DNA of 64,000 bases from Flavobacteriales bacterium UBA5081 (GCA_002415785.1 DIAJ01000033.1:1-64000); one strand, 5' to 3'; numbered from the stretch's first letter, positions 43,047 to 53,257 are shown. Program-made: numbers and translations. Notes: generated by a model not told the origin, from the letters alone.

Positions 43047-45878
43047 TTAAAACTTAAAAGTTACTCCGTATAAAATTTGTCTTGGTTGCAAGTACCTCGA
43101 AGGGTCGTTTGGTGGTACACCACCTTCTTGCGGACCTAAGTAGCGAGGGTCTCTCCACTCATTGGGAACATCGTCACCAGCTTCATAAGCTCTTCCCGTA
43201 ATTGGATTGATGATAATTCCATTTTTCCAATTGAGCAAGTTTCTCACCTCAATACTTACTGTCAAGCCCTTGCTTTTGTCTTCATTAAACCAAATGTTTT
43301 TGCTAAGCTTCAAGTCAGATCTAACCCAAGGATCAGAAACTTCTTGAAGGTATTGATCATCTAAACGAACAAAAAGTGGACGACCTAAATCATTTGTACC
43401 ATCTTGTTCATAAGGTGTATATCTAAATCCTGAAACGTAGTTCACAGACATAAATAATCTAAAGCCCGGAAGTGAGCGACCCAAGATTTTAAAGGTGCTA
43501 TCGGTGTTCATAACAAAGCCCAATGTAACATCCCAAGGACGGTCAAATGCCAAGTATTGCTCAGAAGTTAGCTCAACTGCACCATTTTGCTCAATTTGCA
43601 AGCCCGACTCTCTAGCGGAATTCGATTTTCCTCGAGCCACTTGATAAGTTGCATTTAAAAAACCTCTATAGTATTTGGCAAAGCGAATAGAAAATCCTCC
43701 TTCCATACCAAATATTCTAGCATAGTCTTGATTGATAAACATTCGCTTACTCACAGGCCTTCCGGTTTGGTCTTCAACAATTACTCTTCGCTGAACAATG
43801 TAATCAAAGCGGTTATTATTGAATGCCGCTAATGTTAGACCGATATCTTTGGTTATTTGAGTCTTATAGCCTACTTCATAAGAAATATTCACCTCAGGAT
43901 TAATATCCGGATTACCCAAATTAGATAAGAAAGAACGATCTTGATAGGTAGGGTCTAAGCCGGCATATACAAATCGCGGATGCGGCAAACGCATAGAGTG
44001 ACCGTAATTGAAGTAAAGTACATTGTTTTCAGTAACGGGAAATGAAACATTAATTTTTGGCAATAAACGAGCTTTAATTCTTCGACCAAAAAAGTCTGCC
44101 GTATTATTCATATAGTCTTCTCGCACTTGGTCGATAACCGGCGATTGAGGATTTGCCACTGCATCGTCGGCAAACTTACCAGGCGCCCAATAATTAAACC
44201 GCAAACCTAGCGTTGCAATAATTCCACGATAGCGAATCTCATCACTAAACCATAGCCCTCCATTAAATGGATTTACTTTCCAAATATCGTTTGAAGAACC
44301 TATTGTTGTTGAGGGAGATGTTACAGAATCGTTGATTTGAATAGGAGCTCCAATCCATGGACTTGTTACATCCACCCACTGAAGTTCATTGCTCTTGTGC
44401 TCAAAACCAAAACTCAGAATATTGTTTTGAGAATCAGAATATCGAGTAAACTTTGCTTTTAAGGTATACTCTCTTGCATAGTGATCGTGCCAAACCGGAG
44501 AAATACCCCCATTGTTTACTAAACCGGGACCGGGTAATACAAATCGCACCTCATCTTGAGGGTTAAAAATATCAATCGGGTCTGTTACAATTGATTGCTC
44601 GTTATAAATTTGGTCAATTGTTTCATCCCTAAAGGGTCTACCATTTGCATCTGCTCTCAAATTAGTAAATAATCTACCTGCAGAAACGTTAAACCACCAA
44701 TTGTCGTTAAGCACTTTTTTAAAGTTTAGTGCCGTTAAATTTGAATGGTGAGTATAAGTAGTGGCATTGTCTAAATTTAAGCTTCGCTCATACTGAAAAC
44801 CCGGCTGAAGTATGGCATCAAAGCCAACAATTTGTAGGGTTCTAGTATTTTGATTAATACTTAAACTGTGTTGGTTGGTGAGTGTAAGCTTTCCACCTTT
44901 TGGCAATTGATAAGATAACTTAATGGTGTTCGTAAAGTTATTATCTTGTCGCGGTGCCCAAAATTCAGGATTATTAGAAAAAAGAGAACTTTTTAGCTGA
45001 TCCGCTTCAGCACCAAAATAGGTATCCGTTAAGCGAGCTGTACCATTAATAAAAAACGTTAGCTTCTTACTTGTCCCCGGAACCGGCCCTCCTGCAGAAA
45101 GTTCAACAATATCTGTATTCCAGGCTGTACCTTCCCATTTATTAAAACCTAAATTATCTCTTTGCCAACTTCCTGTAAATTCGAGCTTATCGCCCCCTTC
45201 TCGAATTGTTGTGTTTATTAAACCCGAAGAACCGTCACCATATTCAGCACCAACACCTCCGGTAACAATATTAAGCTCTCCAACAGAACTGGAACTTACA
45301 TTTACACCAAAACCGGTTCCGGCTAGTGGATCTTGTGCAGAGATTCCATCCACTAAATATTGTGTTTCATACACTCGCGCACCTCTAATTTGAAGTCCAT
45401 CCGGTGTTTTGTTAATACCAGCTTGCATAGAGGCGATTTCTTGAACATCTCTAACGTTCATCTCGGCAATTTCCTTGCGCGATAAACTCACCTCCGACTT
45501 TGCCGACTCCAAGTTTACCATGCTTTTTTCACCGACAATTTCAACAGTTTCCAAGGCTTGTGAAGATGGCTTTAAAACAGCATCCAAAATTTTAGTCTCT
45601 CCTGCTTTAATGGTAATTCCATTAAAGATTTTCTCAGTAAATCCGATATAGGTTATTTTAATGGAATAATCTCCAGGCTTTACATTTTCAATTTCATATT
45701 CTCCTACAAAATCAGCACTTACTCCTTTGTAAGTTCCCACAATAATTACGGTAGCACCAATTAGTGGTTCACCGGTAGATTCATCAGTAATTTTCCCTTT
45801 TAGTGTGCCGGTTTCTTGAGCCATTGCAGATAAAGACAAGAAAAATGCAAGCCCTATGGTGAGTAATTTTTGCATCAA
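43047..45878 (-). CDS. TonB-dependent receptor
   Basis: This 943-residue outer-membrane receptor has a signal peptide, a CarboxypepD_reg-like domain (about 25-105: GKITDESTGEPLIGATVIIVG), a plug with IRGARV, YLVDGISAQD and GGVGAEYGDGSSG, and a large barrel ending ILYGVTFKF. No SusD gene is adjacent. Partners are two lipoproteins and a PorV-like protein, an arrangement different from Sus. It overlaps the upstream lipoprotein gene by 4 nt. Substrate unknown. Confidence 0.88.
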   Translation of the reverse strand: MMQKLLTIGLAFFLSLSAMAQETGTLKGKITDESTGEPLIGATVIIVGTYKGVSADFVGEYEIENVKPGDYSIKITYIGFTEKIFNGITIKAGETKILDAVLKPSSQALETVEIVGEKSMVNLESAKSEVSLSRKEIAEMNVRDVQEIASMQAGINKTPDGLQIRGARVYETQYLVDGISAQDPLAGTGFGVNVSSSSVGELNIVTGGVGAEYGDGSSGLINTTIREGGDKLEFTGSWQRDNLGFNKWEGTAWNTDIVELSAGGPVPGTSKKLTFFINGTARLTDTYFGAEADQLKSSLFSNNPEFWAPRQDNNFTNTIKLSYQLPKGGKLTLTNQHSLSINQNTRTLQIVGFDAILQPGFQYERSLNLDNATTYTHHSNLTALNFKKVLNDNWWFNVSAGRLFTNLRADANGRPFRDETIDQIYNEQSIVTDPIDIFNPQDEVRFVLPGPGLVNNGGISPVWHDHYAREYTLKAKFTRYSDSQNNILSFGFEHKSNELQWVDVTSPWIGAPIQINDSVTSPSTTIGSSNDIWKVNPFNGGLWFSDEIRYRGIIATLGLRFNYWAPGKFADDAVANPQSPVIDQVREDYMNNTADFFGRRIKARLLPKINVSFPVTENNVLYFNYGHSMRLPHPRFVYAGLDPTYQDRSFLSNLGNPDINPEVNISYEVGYKTQITKDIGLTLAAFNNNRFDYIVQRRVIVEDQTGRPVSKRMFINQDYARIFGMEGGFSIRFAKYYRGFLNATYQVARGKSNSARESGLQIEQNGAVELTSEQYLAFDRPWDVTLGFVMNTDSTFKILGRSLPGFRLFMSVNYVSGFRYTPYEQDGTNDLGRPLFVRLDDQYLQEVSDPWVRSDLKLSKNIWFNEDKSKGLTVSIEVRNLLNWKNGIIINPITGRAYEAGDDVPNEWRDPRYLGPQEGGVPPNDPSRYLQPRQILYGVTFKF

Positions 45879-47335
45879 TTAAATTCTACGTTAAAAATTT
45901 GGTCGAATAAATCTTCTAGTTTGCTTTGATCTTTATTCATTTGCCAAAGTTGTATGTTAAAAAACACTTGATTAAGTTGCCCATTAAGTCTTCTTCCAGA
46001 AGCAATAATTTTAGTGTCGTTCCAAGGGTCAGAAAAGTTTCTATTAATATTAGCTTCATACAGTACTTCAGAGTCAACTGAGTCAATATTATAAACACCA
46101 ATATTTGTCAACAAAAATGAATTAGACTGTAAATCAGGGAAATTACTTAATGGTGAAACTAATGAGGAATCTTGCCTCAATACTGCGCTTAAAGTAGATG
46201 TAGATGATTTGGATTGCACAGGCAACACCCCCACAAATGCGTCTATATTAGAAGTGTACAAAAAAGTTGTTGAAATAAAGTACTTGCCACCGGCATTTGC
46301 AAAGCTCTGTAATGAAGGAGCAGCAGACTCTAATAGCATAGCACTTAAATTAGTATATGGGTTTCGATAAGTAGATTCATTAGAGAAGAAAAATAATTTA
46401 TCGTAATACGAAAGTTGAAGTTTAAAAGTAATGTTCCAAATTTTTGGTCGATATAAGCCATTATAAGCTAAAAAGTCAATTATATCATAATCAACATTAA
46501 TTTGATTAAAAATATTTTGGTAAAAAATAGATGGATTTACTGATGAGGCTTCAACTCCTCCTGCGATTAAAACATCATTCTTTTTTCCTTTTAAGAAAAA
46601 TGTATTTGAGGTGTCTACAGCACTTTCAGTACCTGCTTGGTCGATTACTTTAATAAATAATTTATTCGTATCATTTAAAACCAAACCATCTAATATTACA
46701 GAAGATGGGGATTCTTCTGTATCATAATAAACTTGAGCTTGAGTTGTATCATTAGCCAAAGGATCAATCGGTGCTATTGAAATTATATTTTTTGTCCGAT
46801 TAATATTCTGCCAATCTCTGCCATTTAGGCTAATTAAAACTTCTGTAATTGTTTCTTGACCATCTAAATCTGTAGCTTTCCACTCTGTAGTAGCTACTAA
46901 TATGGTAGTATCCGGAATGCTCAAGTCTTCATCAAAATTCACAACCGGAGGAGTATTTTTTATAGGTATTTTTAAATAATCGGGAGAAGGGTCGCGTAAG
47001 CCTTCATTGTCTATTGCTCTAACGTAAAGTTCAATATCAGCTGTATCTGTATTTCCCGAAAAACTAAATTGAAAAGTAGAATCTTGTGCCTGGGTGTAAT
47101 TCCAGTTTTGTCCATCTTCCGAAAGTTCATAAGCAGTTACGTAGCCGTCTGGGTCTTTTCCGTACCAGCTTAAACGAACGATGCTGTTCAATCGATTATC
47201 GCCACTTAAGTTGATTTCCTCAATGGAAAAAGAAGTATTCGGTGCTTGATTGCCTTTGAGCTCTTCCTCTTCTCGGCAACTAAATAAAAAAAATCCTATC
47301 AGGATAGGAAAGAAATAAAAAACGAACTTTTTCAA
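45875..47335 (-). CDS. Surface lipoprotein with Ig/Fn3-like domains
   Basis: This 486-residue lipoprotein has lipobox LFSC (Cys20). Two Ig/fibronectin-type regions follow (about 30-125 and 130-245), each with a WYGKDPDGYV- or EWKATDLDGQE-like segment typical of carbohydrate- or matrix-binding surface proteins. The C-terminal half (about 250-486) has an alpha/beta pattern (NDVLIAGGV, YYDKLFFFSN, GGKYFISTTF) that I do not recognise; it could be a flavodoxin-like or ThuA-like domain. It overlaps the TonB receptor gene by 4 nt, so they are coupled. Confidence 0.7.
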   Translation of the reverse strand: MKKFVFYFFPILIGFFLFSCREEEELKGNQAPNTSFSIEEINLSGDNRLNSIVRLSWYGKDPDGYVTAYELSEDGQNWNYTQAQDSTFQFSFSGNTDTADIELYVRAIDNEGLRDPSPDYLKIPIKNTPPVVNFDEDLSIPDTTILVATTEWKATDLDGQETITEVLISLNGRDWQNINRTKNIISIAPIDPLANDTTQAQVYYDTEESPSSVILDGLVLNDTNKLFIKVIDQAGTESAVDTSNTFFLKGKKNDVLIAGGVEASSVNPSIFYQNIFNQINVDYDIIDFLAYNGLYRPKIWNITFKLQLSYYDKLFFFSNESTYRNPYTNLSAMLLESAAPSLQSFANAGGKYFISTTFLYTSNIDAFVGVLPVQSKSSTSTLSAVLRQDSSLVSPLSNFPDLQSNSFLLTNIGVYNIDSVDSEVLYEANINRNFSDPWNDTKIIASGRRLNGQLNQVFFNIQLWQMNKDQSKLEDLFDQIFNVEFN

Positions 47336-47352
47336 AAGCTTAAAATAAATAA

Positions 47353-47383
47353 GCAGCCGAGAAACAAATCGCTTCTCGGCTGC
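47353..47383 (-). terminator. Strong hairpin terminator inside the accessory cluster
   Basis: GCAGCCGAGAA at 47353-47363 is an exact 11-bp inverted match to 47373-47383, with a 9-nt loop. Read on the minus strand it is followed by TTATTTATTTT. It separates the T9SS OB-fold gene upstream from the lipoprotein/TonB receptor operon, so the latter needs its own promoter or read-through. Confidence 0.75.
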
Positions 47384-47392
47384 GAATTAAAA

Positions 47393-49570
47393 TTACTTCA
47401 ACATTAATTTTGCAGAGTGAATCATATCTCCTTGATTCATCACTTTTACAATGTACATTCCACCTTCTAAACCACTAAGGTTAATAGAAGATAAATGCGT
47501 TGCTGTGCGTTGCTCAACAACTACTCTACCACTTAAGTCGATTACTTCAACTTCCAATTGATTGAACTCATAATTCTCATCCAATTGAATCATTACTCTG
47601 TCTTGAGCAGGATTTGGATAAAGTCTCGTATTCACATCAGAAGTTCTAATGTCTTCAATTGATACTACAATGTTTCCAAAGTCTGCATTATTTCTTGGAG
47701 TTAATTTGTAATCACCAAAAGCATAGAATAAAATACCTTCAACATAATCCATTGAAGTGGCAGTATCCACTTGAATTGGAGTTACATTTAAGTTTGATCC
47801 ATAAGCTGCAGTATCACTAATGTAAGATACGTTTAATGAACCTTGTGCAGAACCTGCTTGAGCTCTCCCTGCTAAAATTCTAGCTGCTACTGAAGCATTT
47901 TGTCCTGAACCTACAGAGTACTCTCCAAATCCTAAATCAGGGTTAGCTACCCAAACTTTGCCACCAACTGTTGGATTTTCATAACGCAATAGCATACTCT
48001 CGTACTTCTCTAAATTGTTATTTGAAGGGAAAAAGTTAGCATCAGATGGATCAAGAACCACTGGAGAAACTATACCTGTATTAGAAGTAGCTACAACATT
48101 AGTTGCTGCAATTTGAGTAAAGCCATAGTTTTCTTCCACTACTCCGGTAACAGTAACTTCATCTCCTCTACTTAATCCAAAAATTGAAGTAGGTCCGCCG
48201 CTAACGTAAATTCCGGCATACTCTGTAGCATTTTCATCTTGAATATATAAGAAATCTAAGTCATTTGACTGAAATGAAGCAGTAACTATTCCCGTTACAG
48301 ATACCGTATCTCCTTCATAAGGAGAAGCATCACCACTCAGAAAGCTAGGAACCTCTTGTATATCTACAATTGAGAGACCATTTGCTCTTACAGTATAAAA
48401 CTCAACCGGAGTATTTGTGGTTAAACTACTGTCGTCTGTAGCAGAAATGTAATAACGAACTACAGAATCCAATGCAAAAGCTGGAATAGTAGCCGAATAT
48501 AAAGAGCCGCTATTGGTCATTGAAACCGACTGGAACAAGCTAGTTGAAGCTGTTTGGTCAGCAGAGTAAAATAATGTAGCTGAACTAACTGTTCCATCTA
48601 AGTCAACAATATCGGCACTTACAGTTACCGACTGGCTTGCATTAGGAACTAATGGGTTACGTTGAATATTTGTCACCTGTGGTGGAGGCGCTGCTTTGTC
48701 GAAATCCGTAGAAAAAACCGGGTTAATTTCATAACCTCCGGCAAATTGTGCAGTTGGATTTGCACAGCCATTCTCATCTTGGAATATCACACCACGGATA
48801 TAATTGTAAATTGTTCCGATAGCTGGTGGCGTAAATCTACCTATTGAGTCAGGAGAATTAGGGTTAACAGTTGATACGCTATCCATTACCATAGGCAAAA
48901 AACGATCTGCAATCAATACTTGGTTTCCGTTTGCATCTGCTACAGTAAATTCACATCGACTGCCTCCTGAAAATATACTTACCGAAACTACGGATACATT
49001 CTGTAACTCAACATAAGCTCCTTCCCATTGCTCACCTGTTGGTAAAACATTATTGCCATTATGATCTTGAATATCTCCTGCAGAAATAACAACAGGAGTC
49101 GGCTGTTGCGGAGCACCTCCTACAATTGAAGCTGAGTTATTATTTAAAGGCTGAAGTTGAACCAAGCCGGCAAAATTAGTTATTACACCTGTTATTTCAA
49201 TCTCCATTCCAGCTTTTAATGTAGGAACTAAAGACAATGGTTGCAATTGACTTCCTCCGTCGAAGGCGGCCATTACAACAATCTGTTTGAAAGGACCTTG
49301 TGCACCTCCATTAGAAGTATCCACCATACTAAAGAATGGACGATAACCACCTTGAACTGAACTTGAACTCACCTCTGATAGATCTCCATCTGTTAACACA
49401 ATTCCTCTAGTTGTTACTGTGTCTCCTAAATAAATATTAGTGTCTACACAATTTGCTAAGCTTGTTGAGTCAACAAACATTAAAGTGTTAATATCCACAT
49501 AGGGATATGTTTGCGCTGACATAAAGCCGGCGGCAAAAATTCCGATTAAAGAGAGTAATAATTTTCTCAT
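47393..49570 (-). CDS. T9SS-secreted protein with OB-fold-like repeats
   Basis: This 725-residue secreted protein has a signal peptide (about 1-19) and repeated regions of the OB-fold kind seen in the N-terminal part of ExeM/NucH extracellular nucleases (GDTVTTRGIVLTDGDLSEV; PYEGDTVSVTGIVTASFQSN; RGDEVTVTGVVEENYGFTQI). An Ig-like middle part precedes a type A sorting domain starting at YPNPAQD. No nuclease catalytic motif is present. A separate T9SS EEP-fold protein is encoded 2.3 kb upstream on the same strand. The OB assignment rests on pattern recognition and should be tested by structure. Confidence 0.7.
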   Translation of the reverse strand: MRKLLLSLIGIFAAGFMSAQTYPYVDINTLMFVDSTSLANCVDTNIYLGDTVTTRGIVLTDGDLSEVSSSSVQGGYRPFFSMVDTSNGGAQGPFKQIVVMAAFDGGSQLQPLSLVPTLKAGMEIEITGVITNFAGLVQLQPLNNNSASIVGGAPQQPTPVVISAGDIQDHNGNNVLPTGEQWEGAYVELQNVSVVSVSIFSGGSRCEFTVADANGNQVLIADRFLPMVMDSVSTVNPNSPDSIGRFTPPAIGTIYNYIRGVIFQDENGCANPTAQFAGGYEINPVFSTDFDKAAPPPQVTNIQRNPLVPNASQSVTVSADIVDLDGTVSSATLFYSADQTASTSLFQSVSMTNSGSLYSATIPAFALDSVVRYYISATDDSSLTTNTPVEFYTVRANGLSIVDIQEVPSFLSGDASPYEGDTVSVTGIVTASFQSNDLDFLYIQDENATEYAGIYVSGGPTSIFGLSRGDEVTVTGVVEENYGFTQIAATNVVATSNTGIVSPVVLDPSDANFFPSNNNLEKYESMLLRYENPTVGGKVWVANPDLGFGEYSVGSGQNASVAARILAGRAQAGSAQGSLNVSYISDTAAYGSNLNVTPIQVDTATSMDYVEGILFYAFGDYKLTPRNNADFGNIVVSIEDIRTSDVNTRLYPNPAQDRVMIQLDENYEFNQLEVEVIDLSGRVVVEQRTATHLSSINLSGLEGGMYIVKVMNQGDMIHSAKLMLK

Positions 49571-49650
49571 AATTTAAAGTTTAAAAGGGTTAAAGGGTTT
49601 ATTTTAATTATTCAAAGTTTAGTTTTATACATTAAGTGTGTCTTAATTCA

Positions 49651-51771
49651 TTATTTCATAATCGTGAACTTTCCTTTTCTGCTTTCTCCGCTATCTAAAT
49701 CCTCTACTACAAAAACGTATACTCCTCTACTAATGATTTGCGTGTACTTTGACAGCAAATCCCAAGCGTGTTCGCCTCCTGAAAAAGACCTTTGACCTTC
49801 ACCGGCAAAAGTGTCGAACCACCGAATATCATCTCCTTGGTATTTCTCATCGTGTTTAATTTCATCAATTAAATCTCCGGCAGGAGAGAAAATTCGAATA
49901 ACACAACGTTTTGGCAAGTTGGCGAAAATGAGCTTTCTACTTTGTTCTTGAAAGTTACTTCTACCTTCCCATGATGCTCCAAAATAATAAGGGTTAGGAT
50001 AGGCAAAAGGTTGATTCTTTTCAATGCTTTCATTAATCGGTGTGCCCGGGAATACTCTAAAGTTATTTCCCAATAGTGAAGATTCTAAAGGCTCTAAATT
50101 TTGCTCCTCATCTCCACGGTCAAAAGCTGAGACTGCCACTGCATACTGCCAGCCATTCAGCAATTGGTCGATTTGATAGTGATAACGATACACATTTGTG
50201 TCGCCCTCAAATGTTTTGGGCTCATCTAATCGAATGAAATCTAATCCGATCTCATTAGCGTAGCCATTATCCTTAATATCAAACTCATCTATGGCAACCA
50301 AATCATTCGTTAAGTTTCTATTTCCACTTACATCAAAACCCAATTTGGTCAAATAAATTCGGTAGCCTTCAAAGTCCATGGTTTGGGATATCGGATCCAC
50401 TGAAAACTCTGCATTATCCGACCAATAGATATCAATTTTATTGTTTTCTGCAACTACTTTAGTTCTTGGAATATCCGGTGGTGAAGGTAAAATGAAACGC
50501 GTAATTTCTCCATTGCCATCTCGGTCTTCACCGGCATCCAACTGACCATTAAAATTGACATCTTCTCCATTGTATGCCGTTTGCGCTCTTTGAGCATTTG
50601 CTACTAATTGAGCTTTTTGAGCAGGCGTATTTGCAGTATTGTCATTTCCATCGTCAACTTTAGGAGCCAACACAAAAGCATAAGCTATTTTAATGGTATC
50701 TCCAGCAGAGAAATTTCTAAATGGCCCAACCGACACTAAATCCGAACGATTACCTGCTCGATTTAGCTGCTCTTGGAATGTGCCATTACCACAAGCACCA
50801 TTATCAACTGTCCAACACTCTTCATCTTCAATACCTCTACTTAAGCGCTGAAATTGTTGATTAGTTCCTGCTGGCTGCTGAAAAATCCCCGTTCCCGGAT
50901 TATTAAACTGCCAAGCATTGTAGTTGGCTTCAAACATAGAATCTACATTCGGATGATGAAAACCAAACTTATCTTCTGCACCTAAAAACTTTTGAGAAAT
51001 ATATGAATTAGTAAAGCCAACATCACCACTGTGGTCGTAGCAATAAGCCATTTGTAGAGAGTCGATGTACCCATTTCCACCTTTGTTGTAAAAAGCTGCT
51101 CCACCTGAACCCGGAGGGGTAACGTTAATGTTTCTGACAACTGTATTTGACCACAAGGCAAAATATACCGAGTCTAACACATTAGGATCACTTTGGTTTC
51201 CAAGATTGATAATTTCCATGTCAACAAAAACGACAAAATCGCTAAACGCAAAATTGAAATTATAGGTTTTTAAGTTTACCTCAACATAAAGAGGCTGTTG
51301 ATGATTAACGATGGGCGTGTTTGTTCCCGGAATAATTAAGTTTTTATCGGTAAAAGTGGCAACGTAATCTTGATGAGAAACTGCTTCAGGGGTAAAGAAA
51401 GGACTGTCTCTAAAAGAGGACCGCTCTACTAATCTGGAACCAACAGGAGCCGTAAACTCAAAACCAGAACCTCCGGTTTGATAACCTTGAGAAGCATCAA
51501 CAGCAGCAGTAGAAACTAAAAAAGTTCCGTTTCTTTCAGCTCCAATCCAAATCCCGGATTCAAAAAGGTGCTCTACACCCGAACCAGCGGGATATTCACA
51601 AGATTCACGTGATGTTCCATCGCGATAACCGCGAAAAGCATTTCCAAAAGTTCCTAAATTAGTAACTGCCAAACGAACATTGGAAGCGGTAGTAACTTTC
51701 TCTTCAAATGAGCCCTGAGCCATAAGGCTAGTAGTCATTGTGAAGGCTAAAATATGTATCAAAAGCTTCAT
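49651..51771 (-). CDS. Large secreted protein with FlgD-like C-terminus
   Basis: This 706-residue secreted protein has a signal peptide (about 1-18). The main body is beta-rich with calcium-like DVNFNGQLDAGEDRDGNGE near residue 400, resembling a dockerin/EF-type loop. A Fn3-like region (about 430-560) follows. The C-terminal domain (YPNPYYFGASWEG..., VIRIFSPAGDLIDEI, SRGVYVFVVED) is of the FlgD-like/T9SS target type. I do not recognise the main body. It lies 80 nt upstream of the OB-fold gene, so the two may be co-transcribed. Confidence 0.7.
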   Translation of the reverse strand: MKLLIHILAFTMTTSLMAQGSFEEKVTTASNVRLAVTNLGTFGNAFRGYRDGTSRESCEYPAGSGVEHLFESGIWIGAERNGTFLVSTAAVDASQGYQTGGSGFEFTAPVGSRLVERSSFRDSPFFTPEAVSHQDYVATFTDKNLIIPGTNTPIVNHQQPLYVEVNLKTYNFNFAFSDFVVFVDMEIINLGNQSDPNVLDSVYFALWSNTVVRNINVTPPGSGGAAFYNKGGNGYIDSLQMAYCYDHSGDVGFTNSYISQKFLGAEDKFGFHHPNVDSMFEANYNAWQFNNPGTGIFQQPAGTNQQFQRLSRGIEDEECWTVDNGACGNGTFQEQLNRAGNRSDLVSVGPFRNFSAGDTIKIAYAFVLAPKVDDGNDNTANTPAQKAQLVANAQRAQTAYNGEDVNFNGQLDAGEDRDGNGEITRFILPSPPDIPRTKVVAENNKIDIYWSDNAEFSVDPISQTMDFEGYRIYLTKLGFDVSGNRNLTNDLVAIDEFDIKDNGYANEIGLDFIRLDEPKTFEGDTNVYRYHYQIDQLLNGWQYAVAVSAFDRGDEEQNLEPLESSLLGNNFRVFPGTPINESIEKNQPFAYPNPYYFGASWEGRSNFQEQSRKLIFANLPKRCVIRIFSPAGDLIDEIKHDEKYQGDDIRWFDTFAGEGQRSFSGGEHAWDLLSKYTQIISRGVYVFVVEDLDSGESRKGKFTIMK

Positions 51772-51918
51772 TAAGCGACGTATATTCAGATAATTTTTTA
51801 TGCTATCTTCTAAGCCCGCCGTTTATCAATCCCGATGAATCGAGATAGGTGCCTTGACTGTTGTTCAAATGTGCTGCAAATTTCTCAATCGCAGCTCTTT
51901 TAAACACTTTTTTTAATG

Positions 51919-53238
51919 TTAATTCTTTATTAACTTTTCAACCCATTGTTTTCCATCTGCATGGCGAATATATAAAAAATATACGCCCAATGGAAAACTC
52001 TCCATTTGAATTCTTACTTCTTGACTATTCAACTGATTTAACGCTAACATTTGTTGCCCGCTAGCGTTGTACACTTGAATATCACTAATCTTAAAATAAT
52101 CCTCTGCAAAATTAATTTTTAAAACCTCATTAACCGGATTATTATACCAATAATCAGTTTTCCTCTCACTTTTAGTTAATGAAGTAACAACAGGAATTTC
52201 TACCTTAATATCTAAAGTCACCGGCAAGTGGTCACTCATCCCATAAAGTGCATTAATCACATTTGTAGGTGCGGAATTGTTAGTTGGTGAGGTAAGGCTA
52301 CCGTTATAGCGCTGACCATCCTGCCCGACTGTCGTATATGTATTACTCAAATATTCAACTTTATCTGTATTATTCATCACTTCATCAGAAGCCAAAATAA
52401 AATCAAATCGATTATCCATCCCTCCTCCGGCAAAGCAACCTCCACTTGTATGTGTACTTTGTGTGTGAAGTATAGCATAAGGACTATTACTCCAATTCCC
52501 GGCAATATTTACCGGATCGTAAAAACGCTGAGCAGGATTTACATAGTTCACTAAGTCTTGATAAGCCGGTTCAAAAGAATCATAGAGGTTTAAATCTCCG
52601 GCAAAAAAATAATTCCCACTTGCATTTATACTATCTAAATGAGCCATTACAGCTTCTGTTGCATCAGCTCGTTCCAGCTCATCTGCTGAATTGCTTCCGG
52701 CCTTTAAATGTGCTGCAACTACATTAATAAAGGTCGTGTCATTATGACTGGCTAAAGTTGAATCTTTATAATACAAGCGATAAACATCAATGTTTCTTAC
52801 CAATTGCTGATTGCTTAAATCATGGGTAATAGCATATTGACTCACTAACTCTAATTTATCTTGATTAAAATAGAGCATATTGCCAATACTCTGAAAAGAA
52901 TTGGCAGAAGAATTGGCAAACCAGAAATTCCTACCATTTTTGTTAATTGCATTGTTCAACAAATTAAAAGGAGCAATGGTTTGAGTGGCGCTCATTTCAC
53001 AAACTACTAAAAGATCAGGATTAACATAATCCATGATATCCTCCATGTAGCCATCTTTAGCATTGGGATTATTATTAGTATTGGTGCAAAAGGAAGTAGT
53101 TTCTCTATAATACATTAAATTGTAGCTCATCATACGAAGTGTGTCGTAAGATTGAGCGTTGAGATTATCTTGCGTAAGGGTAAGCAGGCTTAAACAAACT
53201 GATACTAAGACGTAAAAAAACTTCTTTCTTAACAACAT
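51919..53238 (-). CDS. Secreted endonuclease/exonuclease/phosphatase with T9SS sorting domain
   Basis: This 439-residue secreted enzyme of the EEP superfamily (DNase I/sphingomyelinase fold) has a signal peptide (1-28). Metal and catalytic motifs are MSYNLMYY (Asn), VVCEMS (Glu), AHLKAG (His), GDLNLYDS (Asp, Asn) and SDHLPV (His). The C-terminal region from about residue 360 is a sorting domain (YWYNNPVNEVLKI... PLGVYFLYIRHADG). The family hydrolyses phosphodiesters in DNA, RNA or lipids. The substrate is not determined by sequence, but extracellular DNA fits the OB-fold neighbour. Its -7 box is at 53258. Confidence 0.83.
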   Translation of the reverse strand: MLLRKKFFYVLVSVCLSLLTLTQDNLNAQSYDTLRMMSYNLMYYRETTSFCTNTNNNPNAKDGYMEDIMDYVNPDLLVVCEMSATQTIAPFNLLNNAINKNGRNFWFANSSANSFQSIGNMLYFNQDKLELVSQYAITHDLSNQQLVRNIDVYRLYYKDSTLASHNDTTFINVVAAHLKAGSNSADELERADATEAVMAHLDSINASGNYFFAGDLNLYDSFEPAYQDLVNYVNPAQRFYDPVNIAGNWSNSPYAILHTQSTHTSGGCFAGGGMDNRFDFILASDEVMNNTDKVEYLSNTYTTVGQDGQRYNGSLTSPTNNSAPTNVINALYGMSDHLPVTLDIKVEIPVVTSLTKSERKTDYWYNNPVNEVLKINFAEDYFKISDIQVYNASGQQMLALNQLNSQEVRIQMESFPLGVYFLYIRHADGKQWVEKLIKN

Positions 53239-53257
53239 TAAATGTAGAACTTTGCTG

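Noticed and set aside
43047..45878. SusC of a polysaccharide utilisation locus
   Set aside because: No SusD-like lipoprotein, glycoside hydrolase or lyase is adjacent.
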